Assembly (NCBI GenBank): GCA_963580285.1 | Contig: OY757015.1 | Coordinates: 132,998,029 to 133,062,028, forward strand | Origin: Lucinisca nassula | Taxonomy: Eukaryota > Mollusca > Bivalvia > Lucinida > Lucinidae | Direction: 5' to 3' | DNA length: 64,000 bases | The notes under the pieces: model-generated | Seen by the model: only the letters and a program-made list of their open reading frames with translations | Told to the model about the DNA's origin: nothing | The model's database searches: none | Made by a program: the position numbers and the translations under genes | In this document: one piece after another, positions 19,962 through 32,104 of the stretch | Layout of the letters: each line of letters begins with the position of its first letter | Position numbering within the stretch: position 1 is the first letter of the stretch

Positions 19962-20084
19962 GTACACAGGTCTAGTGGCAAATGGTTGGTTCTCAAAATG
20001 AGGTATGACTTCTGGTGCTAAATATGCAAATACATGTGTATATCCAAACTCCATATTTAAACCGTGATAATGAAGTTGTGGAAA

Positions 20085-23000
20085 CGCTTATAACGCATGT
20101 AATGAAGGAAAATGAAAAATATAAATCTTCTTCACCTTATATACCTATACCCTATTATGTGTAACGGGTTGTAATGCTCTGTTATGCGTTTGTAACTAAT
20201 GTAATGAGACATAAGGGGATGAGAACCTTTTCATTTCGCACTGTAACGTTTGTAACGCATGTAATGAAGGAAAATGAAAAATATATATCTCGTAAACCTT
20301 ATATACCGATACACTACAATGTGTAACGGGTTGTAATGCTCTGTAATGCGTTTGTAACTAATGTAATTAGACATAAGGGGATGAGAGCCTTTTCATTTCG
20401 CACGGTAAAGTTTGTAACGCATGTAATGAAGGAAAATGAAAATAAATCTCGTACACCTTACATACCTATACCCTTTTTGTGTAACGGGTTGTAATGCTCT
20501 GTAATACGTTTGTAACTAATGTAATGAGACGTAAGGGGATGAGAGCCTTTTCGTTTCGCACTGTAACGCTTGTGACGCATGTAATGAAGGAAAATGAAAT
20601 ATTTATATATATATCGTACACCTTATATCCCTATACCCTACTATGTGTAACGTGTTGTAATGGTCTGTAATGCGGTTGTAACCAATGTAATGAGACCTAT
20701 TGGGATTAGCGCCTGTTCATTTTGCACTGTAACGCTTGTAACGTATGTAATGAAGGAAAATGAAATATATATATATCGTACACCTTCTATACCTATACCC
20801 TACTATGTGTAACGTGTTGTAATGGTCTGTAATGCGAGTGTAACCAATGTAATGAGACCTTAGGGAATGAGCGCATATTCATTTTGCACTGTAACGCTTG
20901 TAACGCATGTAATGAAGGAAAATGAAATATATATATATCGTACACCTTATATACCTATACCCTACTATGTGTAACGTGTTGTAATGGTATGTAATGCGAT
21001 TGTAACAAATGTATTGAGACCTAAGATGATGGGTGCATATTCATTTTGCACTGTAACGCTTGTAACGCATGTAATGAAGGAAAATGAAATATATATATAT
21101 CGTACACCTTATATCCCTATACCCTACTATGTGTTACGTGTTGTAATGGTCTGTAATGCGGTTGTAACTAATGTAATGAGACCTATTGGGATTAGCGCCT
21201 GTTCTTTTTGCACTGTAACGCTTGTAACGCATGTAATGAAGGAAAATGAAATAAATATATATCGTTCACCTTATATACCTATAACCTACTATGTGTAACG
21301 TGTTGTAATGGTCTGTAATGCGATTGTAACCAATGTATTGAGACCTATTGGGATTAGCGCCTGTAATTTTGCACTGTAACGCTTGTAATGCATGTAATGA
21401 AGGAAAATGAAATATATATATATATATCGTACACCTTATATACCTATACCCTACTATGTGTAACGTTTTGTAATGGTCTGTAACGCGAGTGTAACAAATG
21501 TAATGAGACCTAAGGGGATGGGTGCATATTCATTTTGCACTGTAACGCTTGAAACGCATGTAATGAAGGAAAATGAAATATATATATATCGTACACCTTA
21601 TATCCCTATACCCTACTATGTGTAACGTGTTGTAATGGTCTGTAATGCGGTTGTAACCAATGTAATGAGACCTAAGGGGATGGGTGCATATTCATTTTGC
21701 AATGTAACGCTTGTAACGCATGTAATGAAGGAAAATGAAATATATATATATCGTACACCTTATATACCTATACCCTACTATGTGTTACGTGTTGTATTGG
21801 TCTGTAATGCGAGTGTAACCAATGTAATGAGACCTATTGGGATTAGCGCCTGTTCATTTTGCACTGCAACGCTTGTAACATATGTAATGAAGGAAAATGA
21901 AATATATATAAATCGTACACATTCTATACCTATACCCTACTATGTGTAACGTGTTGTAATGGTCTGTAATGCGGTTGTAACCAATGTAATGAGACCTATT
22001 GGGATTAGCGCCTGTTCAATTTGCACTGTAACGCTTGTAACGTATGTAATGAAGGAAAATGAAATATATATATATCGTACACCTACTATGTGTAACGTGT
22101 TGTAATGGTCTGTAATGCGAGTGTAACCAATGTAATGAGACCTAAGGGGATGGGTGTATATTCAATTTGCAATGTAACGCTTGTAACGCATGTAATGAGG
22201 CAAATGAAATATATATATATCGTACACCTTATATCCCTATACCCTACTATGTGTAACGTGTTGTAATGGTCTGTAATGCGGTTGTAACCAATGAAATGAG
22301 ACCTATTGGGATTAGCGCCTGTAATTTTGCACTGTAACGCTTGTAACGCATGTAATGAAGGAAAATGAAATATATATATATCGTACACCTTATATACCTA
22401 TACCCTACTATGTGTAACGTGTTGTAATGGTCTGTAATGCGAGTGTAACCAATGTAATGAGACCTAAGGGGATGGGTGCATATTCATTTTGCACTGTAAC
22501 GCTTGTAACGATTGTAATGAAGGAAAATGAAATATAAATATATCGTACACCTTATATCCCTATAACGTGTTGTAATGGTCTGTAATGCGGTTGTAATCAA
22601 TGTAATGAGACCTATTGGGATTAGCGCCTGTTCATTTTGCACTGCAACGCTCGTAACGTATGTAATGAAGGAAAATGAAATATATATAAATCGTACACCG
22701 TCTATACCTATACCCTACTATGTGTAACGTATTCTAATGGTCTGTAATGCGAGTGTAACCAATGTAATGAGACCTAAGGGGATGGGTGCATATTCATTTT
22801 GCACTGTAACGCTTGTAACGTATGTAATGAAGGAAAATGAAATATATATATATATATATATATATATATCGTACACCTTTTATACCTATACCCTACTATG
22901 TGTAACGTGTTGTAATGGTATGTAATGCGATTGTAACCAATGTATTGAGACCTCAGGGGATTAGCGCATATTCATTTTGCACTGTAACGCTTGTAACGCA

Positions 23001-26000
23001 TGTAATGAAGGAAAATGAAATATATATATCGTACACCTTATATCCCTATACCCTACTATGTGTAACGTGTTGTAATGGTCTGTAATGCGGTTGTAACCAA
23101 TGTATTGAGACCTATTGGGATAAGCGCCTGTAAATTTGCACTGTAACGCTTGTAACGCATGTAATGAAGGAAAATGAAATATATATATATCGTACACCTT
23201 ATATACCTATACTCTACTATGTGTAACGTGTTGACATGGTCTGTAATGCGGATGTAACCAATGTAATGAGACCTAAGGGGATGGGTGCATATTCATTTTG
23301 CACTGTAACGCTTGTAACGCATGTAATGAAGGAAAATGAAATATATATATATCGTACACCTTATATCCCTATACCCCACTATGTGTAACGTGTTTTAATG
23401 GTCTGTAATGCGGTTGTAACCAATGTTATGAGACCTATTGGGATTAGCGCCTGTTCATTCTGCACTGTAACGCTAGTAACGTATGTAATGAAGGAAAATG
23501 AAATATATATATATCGTACACCTTCTATACCTATACCCTACTATGTGTAACGTGTTGTAATGGTCTGTAATGCGAGTGTAACCAATGTAATGAGACCTAA
23601 GGGGATGGGTGCATATTCATTTTGCAATGTAACGCTTGTAACGCATGTAATGAAGGAAAATGAAATATATATATATCGTACACCTTATATACCTATACCC
23701 TACTATGTGTTACGTGTTGTATTGGTCTGTAATGCGAGTGTAACCAATGTAATGAGACCTAAGGGGATGGGTGCATATTCAATTTGCAATGTAACGCTTG
23801 TAACGCATGTAATGAGGCAAATGAAATATATATATATCGTACACCTTATATCCCTATACCCTACTATGTGTAACGTGTTGTAATGGTCTGTAATGCGGTT
23901 GTAACCAATGTATTGAGACCTATTGGGATTAGCGCCTGTAATTTTGCACTGTAACGCTTGTAATGCATGTAATGAAGGAAAATGAAATATATATATATCG
24001 TACACCTTATATACCTATACCCTACTATGTGTAACGTGTTGTAATGGTCTGTAATGCGGTTGTAACCAATGTAATGAGACCTAAGGGGATGGGTGCATAT
24101 TCATTTTGCACTGTAACGCTTGTAACGCTTGTAATGAAGGAAAATGAAATATATATATATCGTACACCTTATATCCCTATACCCTACTATGTGTAACGTG
24201 TTGTAATGGTCTGTAATGCGGTTGTAACCAATGTAATGAGACCTATTGGGATTAGCGCCTGTTCATTTTGCACTGCAACACTTGTAACGTATGTAATGAA
24301 GGAAAATGAAATATATATATATATCGTACACCTTCTATACCTATACCCTACTATGTGTAACGTTTTGTAATGGTCTGTAATGCGAGTGTAACCAATGTAA
24401 TGAGACCTAAGGGGATGGGTGCATATTCATTTTGCACTGTAACGCTTGTAACGCATGTAATGAAGGAAAATGAAATATATATATATCGTACACCTTATAT
24501 ACCTATACCCTACTATGTGTAACGTGTTGTAATGGTATGTAATGCGTTTGTAACCAATGTATTGAGACCTAAGGGGATTAGCGCATATTCATTTTGCACT
24601 GTAACGCTTGTAACGCATGTAATGAAGGAAAATGAAATATATATATATCGTACACCTTATATCCCTATACCCTACTATGTGTAACGTGTTTTAATGGTCT
24701 GTAATGCGGTTGTAACCAATGTATTGAGACCTATTGGGATTAGCGCCTGTAATTTTGCACTGTAACGCTTGTAACGCATGTAATGAAGGAAAATGAAATA
24801 TATATATATCGTACACCTTCTATACCTATACCCTACTATGTGTAACGTGTTGTAATGGTCTGTAATGCGGTTGTAACTAATGTAATGAGACCTAAGGGGA
24901 TGGGTGCATATTCATTTTGCACTGTAACGCTTGTAACGCATGTAATGAAGGAAAATGAAATATATATATATCGTACACCTTATATCCTTATACCCTAGTA
25001 TATGTAACGTGTTGTAATGGTCTGTAATGCGGTTGTAACCAATGTAATGAGACCTATTGGGATTAGCGCCTGTTCATTTTGCACTGTAACGCTTGTAACG
25101 TATGTAATGAAGGAAAATGAAATATATATATATCGTACACCTTCTATACCTATACCCTACTATGTGTAACGTGTTGTAATGGTCTGTAATGCGAGTGTAA
25201 CCAATGTAATGAGACCTAAGGGGATGGGTGCATATTCAATTTGCAATGTAACGCTTGTAACGCATGTAATGAGGCAAATGAAATATATATATATCGTATA
25301 CCCTATATCCCTATACCCTACTATGTGTAACGTGTTGTAATGGTCTGTAATGCGGTTGTAACCAATGTATTGAGACCTATTGGGATTAGCGCCTGTAAAT
25401 TTGCACTGTAACGCTTGTAACGCATGTAATGAAGGAAAATGAAATATATATGTAGCGTACACCATATATACCTATACCCTACTATGTGTAACGTGTTGTA
25501 ATGGTCTGTAATGCGAGTGTAACCAATGTATTGAGACCTAAGGGGATGAGCGCATATTCATTTTGCACTGTAACGCTTGTAATGAAGGAAAATGAAATAT
25601 ATGTATATCGTACACCATGTATACCTATACCCTACCAAGTGTAACGTGTTGTAAACGTTTGTAAAGCGATTGTAACCAATGTAATGAGACCTGGGGGGGA
25701 TTAGCGCATATCCATTTTGCACTGTAATGCTTGTAATGCATGTTATGAAGGAAAAAATAAATTATATATATCGTACACGATATATACCTATAACCTACCC
25801 TGTGTAACGTGGTGTAATGGTCTGTAATGCGGTGGTAAGCAATGTAATGTGGCCTAATGAGAGTAGCGCCTATTCATTTTGCACTGTAACGCTTGTAACG
25901 CATGTAATGAAGGAAAATGATATCCTTATATACCTATACCCTACTATATATATATCGTACACCTTCTCTACCTGTACCTAGTGCATCGGGCTGAATCAGT

Positions 26001-26350
26001 CCAACTTAGCTACACCATATCATAGTGTTAGGTTTATGTGATGTACACATGTAACGATAAGGAAAATGAAAAGTAAATATCTCCTACACCTTATATACCA
26101 ATGAGACCTAAGAGGATGGCCGCCTTTTCATTTTACAATGTAAGGCTTGTAACGGTTGTAATGAAGAGAAATGAAAAATATATATCTCGTACACCTTGTA
26201 TACCTATACCCTACTATGTGTAACGGGTTGTAATGGTCTGTAATGCGTTTGTAACCAATGAAGGAAACTGAAATATATAAATATATCGAACACCTCGTAT
26301 ATCTATATCCTACTATGTGCTATGGGTTGTGATGGTCTGTATAGCTGCTT
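20085..26350 (+). repeat. Satellite array, monomer about 162 bp, about 38 copies
   Basis: Each monomer reads GTAACGTGTTGTAATGGTCT, GTAATGCG, GTAACCAATGTAATGAGACC, a variable 20 bp block, CACTGTAACGCTTGTAACGC, ATGTAATGAAGGAAAATGAA, a variable (TA)n run, CGTACACCTTATAT, ACCTATACCCTACTATGT. Two main types alternate irregularly: CTAAGGGGATGGGTGCATAT and CTATTGGGATTAGCGCCTGT. The first four and last three copies are the most diverged, as expected at array edges. Frames of about 100 codons on both strands are repeat artefacts. Monomer length is close to 160-170 bp satellites known in bivalves, but I cannot test identity. Confidence 0.95.
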
Positions 26351-26432
26351 GTCTAGAAGGGACTGTAATGATGTGTATATATGTTACAAAAATAGTCTTG
26401 TTTAATTTTTGGACCAATTTTGTGCGCTAGAT

Positions 26433-26476
26433 GTTTCCCAGCCCACACTCGGAAATTGTCGACCCACCAGTGCTGT
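26433..26476 (-). repeat. Right bracket of satellite region
   Basis: GCCCACACTCGGAAATTGTC followed by GACCCACCAGTGCTGT is the inverted counterpart of 19313-19353. It ends exactly at the assembly gap. Confidence 0.55.
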
Positions 26477-26499
26477 NNNNNNNNNNNNNNNNNNNNNNN
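26477..26499. other. Assembly gap, 23 N
   Basis: Twenty-three undetermined bases. The true gap size is unknown, and sequence on the two sides may not be adjacent. Confidence 0.99.
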
Positions 26500-26501
26500 A
26501 A

Positions 26502-26665
26502 AAAACTGGGGTTTGCAGGGGTATTCATTTTTTCGTATTTATACTCAAAACCATAGGTTGTGGGTACGCGTTAGAACCGCCTCGTCGAGGCGGTTCTAAC
26601 GAGTAACCACAATCTATGTTTTGAGCAGAAATACGTAAAATATCAGATTTTTTTTTATTTGACAA
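26502..26665. mobile_element. MITE fragment with perfect central hairpin
   Basis: It starts within ACTGGGGTTTGCAGGGGTAT at the gap, then has GTTAGAACCGCCTCGTCG with a perfect partner CGAGGCGGTTCTAACG, and GAGCAGAAATACGTAAAATA. The left end is lost in the gap. Confidence 0.6.
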
Positions 26666-26718
26666 TATCCATTTTGGGTGGTAAAATTTTCAATATATTT
26701 TTGAATATAGAGGAACAT

Positions 26719-26801
26719 ACACGAGTGGTCATTTAATATGAAATTTATGAAACGAGTCTTCGGCGAGTTTCATAAATTTCATATGAAATGACTACGAGTG
26801 T
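26719..26801. repeat. Hairpin element, about 39 bp arms
   Basis: ACACGAGTGGTCATTTAATA through TTATGAAACGAGTC is followed, after a TTCG loop, by GCGAGTTTCATAA and TTTCATATGAAATGAC to ACGAGTGT. The arms pair with only a few mismatches. No flanking duplication is obvious. Confidence 0.7.
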
Positions 26802-27590
26802 AAGATTCTGTTATCATATGACCGCTTAAAATTGGATTTCATCGTCTTTAGATTTGACAAAATGTTCCACAAAAATGCATCGCTCATACAAGCAGGGAAT
26901 CCGGCATGAGGAACCTTCAGACAGAAAGCCATATCCCTGGCCCCTCTGAATGGCTGGGCATGCGCAGTTAAAATTTGTCATGACGGATTGTTCGAAGACA
27001 CAAATTCGCTTGGCGGGACTCATATGATAAAGACACGTTTTCGTTACTGTTCCAGCCTACACTCAATAAGATGCGATAGTCAAGTTAAAGTGTTGGTGAT
27101 ACGAAGTTGTCAATACGGTGTATGCCTGTTAGGATATTTGTAGAAAAACCAAATTCGTTGGCATTAGGACTGCAGGATCCATAAACTGGATTTCCCTTTA
27201 AGGCCATTTTAAAAATCATTCGGGGTATGATTTGGTTTCGGTGATCATGACTTTTTCACTGATCAAGTCCGGCTATTAGGTACTAAACAGTAAATCCAAA
27301 ATTGTTGTTTCCCTACAAACCCCCCCCCCCCCCCCATAATAATGTCAACAGTCAGCCGATGATGTCAAGCGGTGTTGCAGTCTGGCCTGTATGGAGCCGT
27401 TGGGCGTGGAATTTTAATATAAAGATTTGTCTGAACTTGCCACATGATAACTGTCCATTTTTCAACATTATTTGCTCCTCACATACAAGCCCGTGTAATT
27501 TACAACTCTGTTTATATAGAGATCGAAATATTCTTATATTTGCTAAAATAATAGATTGTGCATGAGTACTCGTTAAAAACCGCCTCAGTG
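26802..27590. other. Unassigned stretch with C-run
   Basis: No gene or repeat is recognised except a C15 run near 27320 and a MITE-like half hairpin near 27563-27588 (GTACTCGTTAAAAACCGCC). Short frames at 26826-27023 (minus) and 27302-27565 (plus) have no supporting signals. Confidence 0.4.
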
Positions 27591-27881
27591 CATCACAAAA
27601 ACACGCCTATATAATTTTGAGCCCCTTGAACCCAACCTTTTATACAAAAAAAAAAAAAAAAAACTGGGGTTGCTGGGGGTAAACCTTATTTTTCTTATTT
27701 CTTATCAAAAATATAGATTGTGGTTACTCATTAGAACCGGCTAGACGAGGCAGTTCTAACGAGTACCTACAATCTATATTTTGAGCAGAAATAAGAAATA
27801 TATCACAATCTTCATCTTAAAAAGATCGTTTTTGCGGCAGTAAAGTTTACAATGCATATGTATAGGCGTGTTTTCGTAATG
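27591..27881. mobile_element. Foldback MITE, family 1 (full length)
   Basis: CATCACAAAAACACGCCTAT and TATAGGCGTGTTTTCGTAATG end a 291 bp element. The central palindrome runs from about TTTTTCTTATTTCTTATC through GTTAGAACCGGCTAGACGAG to GAGCAGAAATAAGAAATA. An A18 run interrupts the left arm. Confidence 0.8.
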
Positions 27882-28393
27882 GAGGTGCTTTTAACTAGCA
27901 CTCACAATCTATTTTTGACCATAAATAAGAAAAATAACTGAAGTCTTCAAAAGAAAAATGTCATTTTGGGTCATGTTAGAATTCGCATGGGTGTAATTCA
28001 TCACACTAGCTGTCATTACGAACGCTGTTTTATCCCAGGCGAAAGTTTTCAGATTTGCATGGTCTAGTGAGATGAGAAAATAATTTCATTTCCAAAGTCT
28101 GTCCATTTCCATATTTATACCTTTTTCCATTTCCTTTTTGATATTTGGCATTCAAGCGGTTTTATTGATTAGCTGTCGTCTGCTTCGCAACTAAAACAGC
28201 CTATTTGTCTTAATTATTTTCCGCGGTTAGCGTCTTTAAACGCAGAAAACATCTTGCTATTTTCGCAAGGGTGAGCTCTTGACAACAGGTTCTCTGACTT
28301 AAATTAGACGTTCCCTCCTCTGTACACAATGCTTAGGGTAAACACGGTACGCAAATCTACGCAACTGTTTAGCACAGGGGTACAGCCTGTCAT

Positions 28394-28781
28394 CATTACG
28401 CAAACTCGCCTATATAGTTTTGACCCCCTTGAACCCCACTTTTATATAGAAAAACTTGGCTTTACAGGGGTAAACCTTATTTTCTTATTTCTGCTCTAAA
28501 ATATAGATTGTGGGTACTCGTTAGAACCGCCTCGATGTAGCCACAATCTATATAGAAAAACTGGGGTTTACAGGGGTAAACCTTATTTTCTTATTTCTGC
28601 TCTAAAATATAGATTATGGGTACTCGTTAGAACCGCCTCGATGAGGCGGTTCTAACGTGTACCCACAATCTATATTTAGAGCAGAAATAAGAAAAATATC
28701 ACATGTTTTTTCATCTTAAATTTTTCATTATTATATGGCGGTAAAATTTACAGTGTATTTGTATAGGCGTGTTTTCGTAAT
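28394..28781. mobile_element. Foldback MITE, family 1, with internal duplication
   Basis: CATTACGCAAACTCGCCTAT and GTATAGGCGTGTTTTCGTAAT bound it. The block GGGGTTTACAGGGGTAAACC to AGAACCGCCTCGATG occurs twice, which lengthens it to 388 bp. The second copy leads into the complete hairpin. Confidence 0.75.
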
Positions 28782-29518
28782 ATTCAGACACCTCAACTTC
28801 TTACCATACTTGTTCTAAAATTTGAACATGTACAATTTACTACCTAATGTTGTGTCTAAAATAGCTTGATGAATGGGATACAGTGTTGACCCTGATGGAA
28901 CGCCGTGTTCTGTGACGTCTTATATTAGCCTGAGGCCCGTCTGTCCGAATACATATGGTAAATCATCTGTATTGTAATAGGAAACAGGTTCATATGTAGA
29001 CGAAATTGATAAAAGAGCCTGAATCTTGAACAAGGATTCAGAGCCTAGTCCTAACACTTCTGCGCCCTACTCCGAGATTCAGCCAAAAAGATTCAACTAT
29101 ATCCCTGCTGGAGACAAACCTGTTTCCCGGCCGGCTATATTATGTCAAAGAAGCAGAAATAATCAGTATTACACGGATATTCGCGGCGACAGCTATTAAC
29201 TGTCAGGCACGCGGTACATATAATATGTGCGACAATGCATAAACTCAATTGAACTGAATGGAATCTTACTCGCCATTTAGAGCCGCAGCCAGTTTCGACA
29301 TCTAAGGGCGTCGGGATTTATAAATTTATACAGAAAATTTGCTGAACTTTCTTACAACAGTGATGGCCCAGATCAGACGTTACTTTAAGGGGTGTGTTTT
29401 TAAGTAACAGTGCTTTTTTTCTCTCAGAGTAGAATTTTGTTGGCTAGACAGAGAAAAGAAAAACAATTGAAAATAGTTTTCTCCCCTGAGTATTTATTCA
29501 TTTAGTTTATGGTATTCG
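28782..29518. other. Unassigned stretch with a short repeat fragment
   Basis: It holds a GATGGAACGCCGTGTTCTGTG fragment at about 28884-28945 and a CCCAGATCAGACGTTA piece near 29367. Otherwise I see no gene or repeat. Confidence 0.4.
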
Positions 29519-29763
29519 CATTTACGAAAACACGCCTATACAAGCACATTGTAAATTAACCACCACCACAAAAAAAAAAAAAAAAAAAAAAAAACACGAA
29601 CATTTTAAGATGAAATATTGTGATATTTTTCTTATTTCTGCTCAAAATATAGATTGTGGGTACTCGTTAGAACCGCCTCGTCGTTTACTTCTGTAAAGCC
29701 CAGTTTAACTATATAAAAGTGGGGTTAAAGGGGTCAAAATTATATAGGCATGTTTTTGTGATG
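29519..29763. mobile_element. MITE family 1, right hairpin arm deleted
   Basis: CATTTACGAAAACACGCCTAT and TATAGGCATGTTTTTGTGATG are the ends. The left hairpin arm stops at AACCGCCTCGTCG and the matching arm is missing. An A24 run sits in the left part. Confidence 0.75.
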
Positions 29764-29789
29764 GTATCTTGTGATCTTTTATACGGGAC

Positions 29790-30065
29790 CATTACATAAA
29801 CACACCCGTGTGACTAGTGCATTCTTTCATATCTCCAAACTGCTTTTCCGAAGAAAATTTGTGATATTTTTCTTATTAACACTCCAAACATATGTTGTGG
29901 GTGCTCGTTAGAACCGCCTCAATGAGGCGGTTCTAACGAGTACCCACAACCTATGTCTGGGAGTAGAAATAATCAAAATAGTGTATACCCCTCTAAACCC
30001 CTGTTTTTCTCTGTATAAACTGGCGTTTAGAGGGGTGTTCATTTCACAGATTTGTTATCGTGATG
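29790..30065. mobile_element. Foldback MITE, family 2 (full length)
   Basis: It starts CATTACATAAACACACCCGT and ends TTGTTATCGTGATG. The hairpin GTTAGAACCGCCTCAATGAG/GCGGTTCTAACGAG is perfect, and the right half ends in CCCCTCTAAACCCC/GGCGTTTAGAGGGG. It stops 80 bp before the splice acceptor of the exon at 30146. Confidence 0.75.
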
Positions 30066-30171
30066 CGTGCCAGGTCATCAGTAATCCCAACATACAGTCT
30101 GATCTGCGTCTTTGTTACATGTAGTAGCAATTACCTTTTTTTCAGAACAGAACATCTTTAGTGACACTACC

Positions 30172-30307
30172 ATGGCAACAGAAGCGGAGAAGTCTCTCTT
30201 GTCAGACGCCAAAAATTTCTGCGATAGTCTTGGAAATGTATTCATGATGAAGAAGCGAGACCCACAGACCCGCCATCTTCTGGAGCAAGCCAAGTATTTA
30301 ATAGAAG
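30172..30307 (+). CDS. First coding exon of an unidentified host gene
   Basis: A polypyrimidine tract and AG (TTACCTTTTTTTCAG, ending 30145) precede an exon that runs to a strong donor, AAG|GTAAGC, at 30307/30308. The ATG at 30172 has an excellent Kozak context (CTACCATGG). It opens 45 codons plus one base, beginning MATEAEKSLLSDAKNFCDSLG and containing MMKKRDPQTRHLLEQAKYL, a helix-rich, charged sequence of the kind found at the N-terminus of soluble proteins. Bases 30146-30171 would be 5' untranslated. No further exon is recognisable to 34 kb, so the gene either continues beyond large repeat-filled introns or is a retained fragment. I do not recognise the family. Confidence 0.5.
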
Positions 30308-30990
30308 GTAAGCAATGGTGTTCTCATAAAATGCCTCACAAATAAGGTACAATATAGGCAACGCACACCCGGCAGCCATGTTATTTTCTGACCAAATTTC
30401 ATGGCTTGAACTACCCCACCCCCTACCACCACCAAATTACATAGAAATCAGTCTAGTAGTTTCTGACCATAACATGTTCAAAGCTTCTATGTAGATATAC
30501 GAGTATAGTGGAAACTGGCGACCATGGTTTTATTAACCTTGAACCTGTTTTTGATGGTCTTGAATAATCTTGGATGAGGGTCACCAAAGCACCTCACCTG
30601 CTAGATTATATTCAAATCTGTTCAGTGTTTTTTTTTCTGATAAGATCTTTTGTTTTCTACTTATAAATATAGGGGGAAATAAGCTATGTCACCTTGCGGC
30701 CCTGTTCTGTGATGGTTCGTCACAAACACGGCTTGGAAGTCGTAGTACAGGATCGCCAAATGACCTAGTATGCCAAATTATATTGAAAACAGTTTTGTGG
30801 TTCCGGGCAAGAAGATTATTAAAGTTTTATATTGGGGAAATATGCCCCGTGGTAGTTTTGCTTTTTTTCTGACAAATCATCACAACTTGAGCAACCTTTG
30901 TAGAAGGTCACCATAGGAACATTTCTGCCAAATGATATTGCATCGCTCCATAAGTCCTTTATATCTTTTACATAGATACAAGTGAGCCTT
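30308..30990. other. Putative intron with degenerate repeats
   Basis: Following the donor site are AT-rich sequence and weakly repeated motifs (GGTTTTATTAACCTTGAACC, GGGTCACCAAAGCACCTCAC, AAATATAGGGGGAAATAAGC). The plus-strand frame at 30570-30872 has no ATG-proximal signal or domain and looks like chance. Confidence 0.35.
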
Positions 30991-31930
30991 GGGTCAAGAT
31001 TAGTATTGACCCCAGGGCTGTCAGTGGAGGTACATCAGCTGAAGCAGCATATCAGATTTAAACAAAACAAAACAAAAAAAAAAAAAAAAAACGTTTTCCC
31101 TGTATCAGGTTTTTTTTGGACCTAAGGGCTAAAACTTAAAAAAAAAACCTTGGTCGGGGTCCAACAGCTGAAGCTTCATACCAAATCTAAAAGACTTGGG
31201 TTTTCAAGTTCGAGACAAGAAGATTTAAAAACAAAATCCCCGTATATGGGTCAAGTTTCCAAAATTACTCCAAGGGCGAGTCAATTTGACCACAAGCTAC
31301 AAATCGCACAAGCAAAGTGCTCGTAGAAGTCTATTTGCTGAAGCGGCATGCCAAATATCAAAGAGCTGGACCTTCTGGTTTTAGACCAGAAGATTGTAAA
31401 ATCTCCCCTATAATGGTCTACATAAATCAAGCAACTCAAAGGGTGGGTCTATTTTTGACCCCAGGGCTAAAGTTTGAACAACTTTGGTTGTAGGTCCATT
31501 ATTTGAAGCTACATACCAACTATCAAAGACCTGGGCCTTCTGGTTACAGACGAGGATATTTTTAAAGGCTTTTCCTAATGATATGGGTCTGTGCAAGACA
31601 TGTGACCCAGGGGCGTGGTCATTTTTGCCCCCCCCCCCCGAGCCATAGTTTGAACAGTTTTGGTAGAGATCCACTAGATAATACCAAATACCGAATATCA
31701 AAGGCCTGTGACTTCTGGTTTCAGACAATAAGATTTTTACCCAAGGGCTATAATTTGAACAATTTTTATAAAAGTCCACCAGATAAACCAACAACCCGAG
31801 TATCAAAGGTCTTGGCCTTCTGGTTTCAGACACTACGTTTTTTGAAGGTTTTTTCCTATATTGTGAAACATATGACCCTTGGGGCGGGCCACTTGAAGGT
31901 CCCGAGGTTATAAAACTTTTTCATGCCATG
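30991..31930. repeat. Degenerate tandem repeats, about 165-170 bp
   Basis: About five decayed units share GGGCTAWAATTTGAACAA, GGTCC...GAAGCT-CATACCAAATATC, CTGGGCCTTCTGGTTTCAGA and AAGATTTTTAAA. The same unit, far better preserved, makes up 43140-47200. Open frames on both strands are artefacts. Confidence 0.75.
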
Positions 31931-32104
31931 AAATTTTGCCTGCTCATAAATTACACAAATGCCAACAACAGTTTGCATTTTTTACTTTCATGAACAGAAC
32001 AAATAACATTCTTCGCAGACTAGTTTGTATGTATTTTAATATTAATAAGCCTTATAAATTTCAAGAGCATAACGCCAGGGCTATCATTTGAACAACTTTT
32101 GAAA

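Noticed and set aside
20085..26350. CRISPR-like array of regular repeats
   Set aside because: The whole 162 bp unit is repeated with no unique spacers, in a eukaryotic context; it is a satellite.
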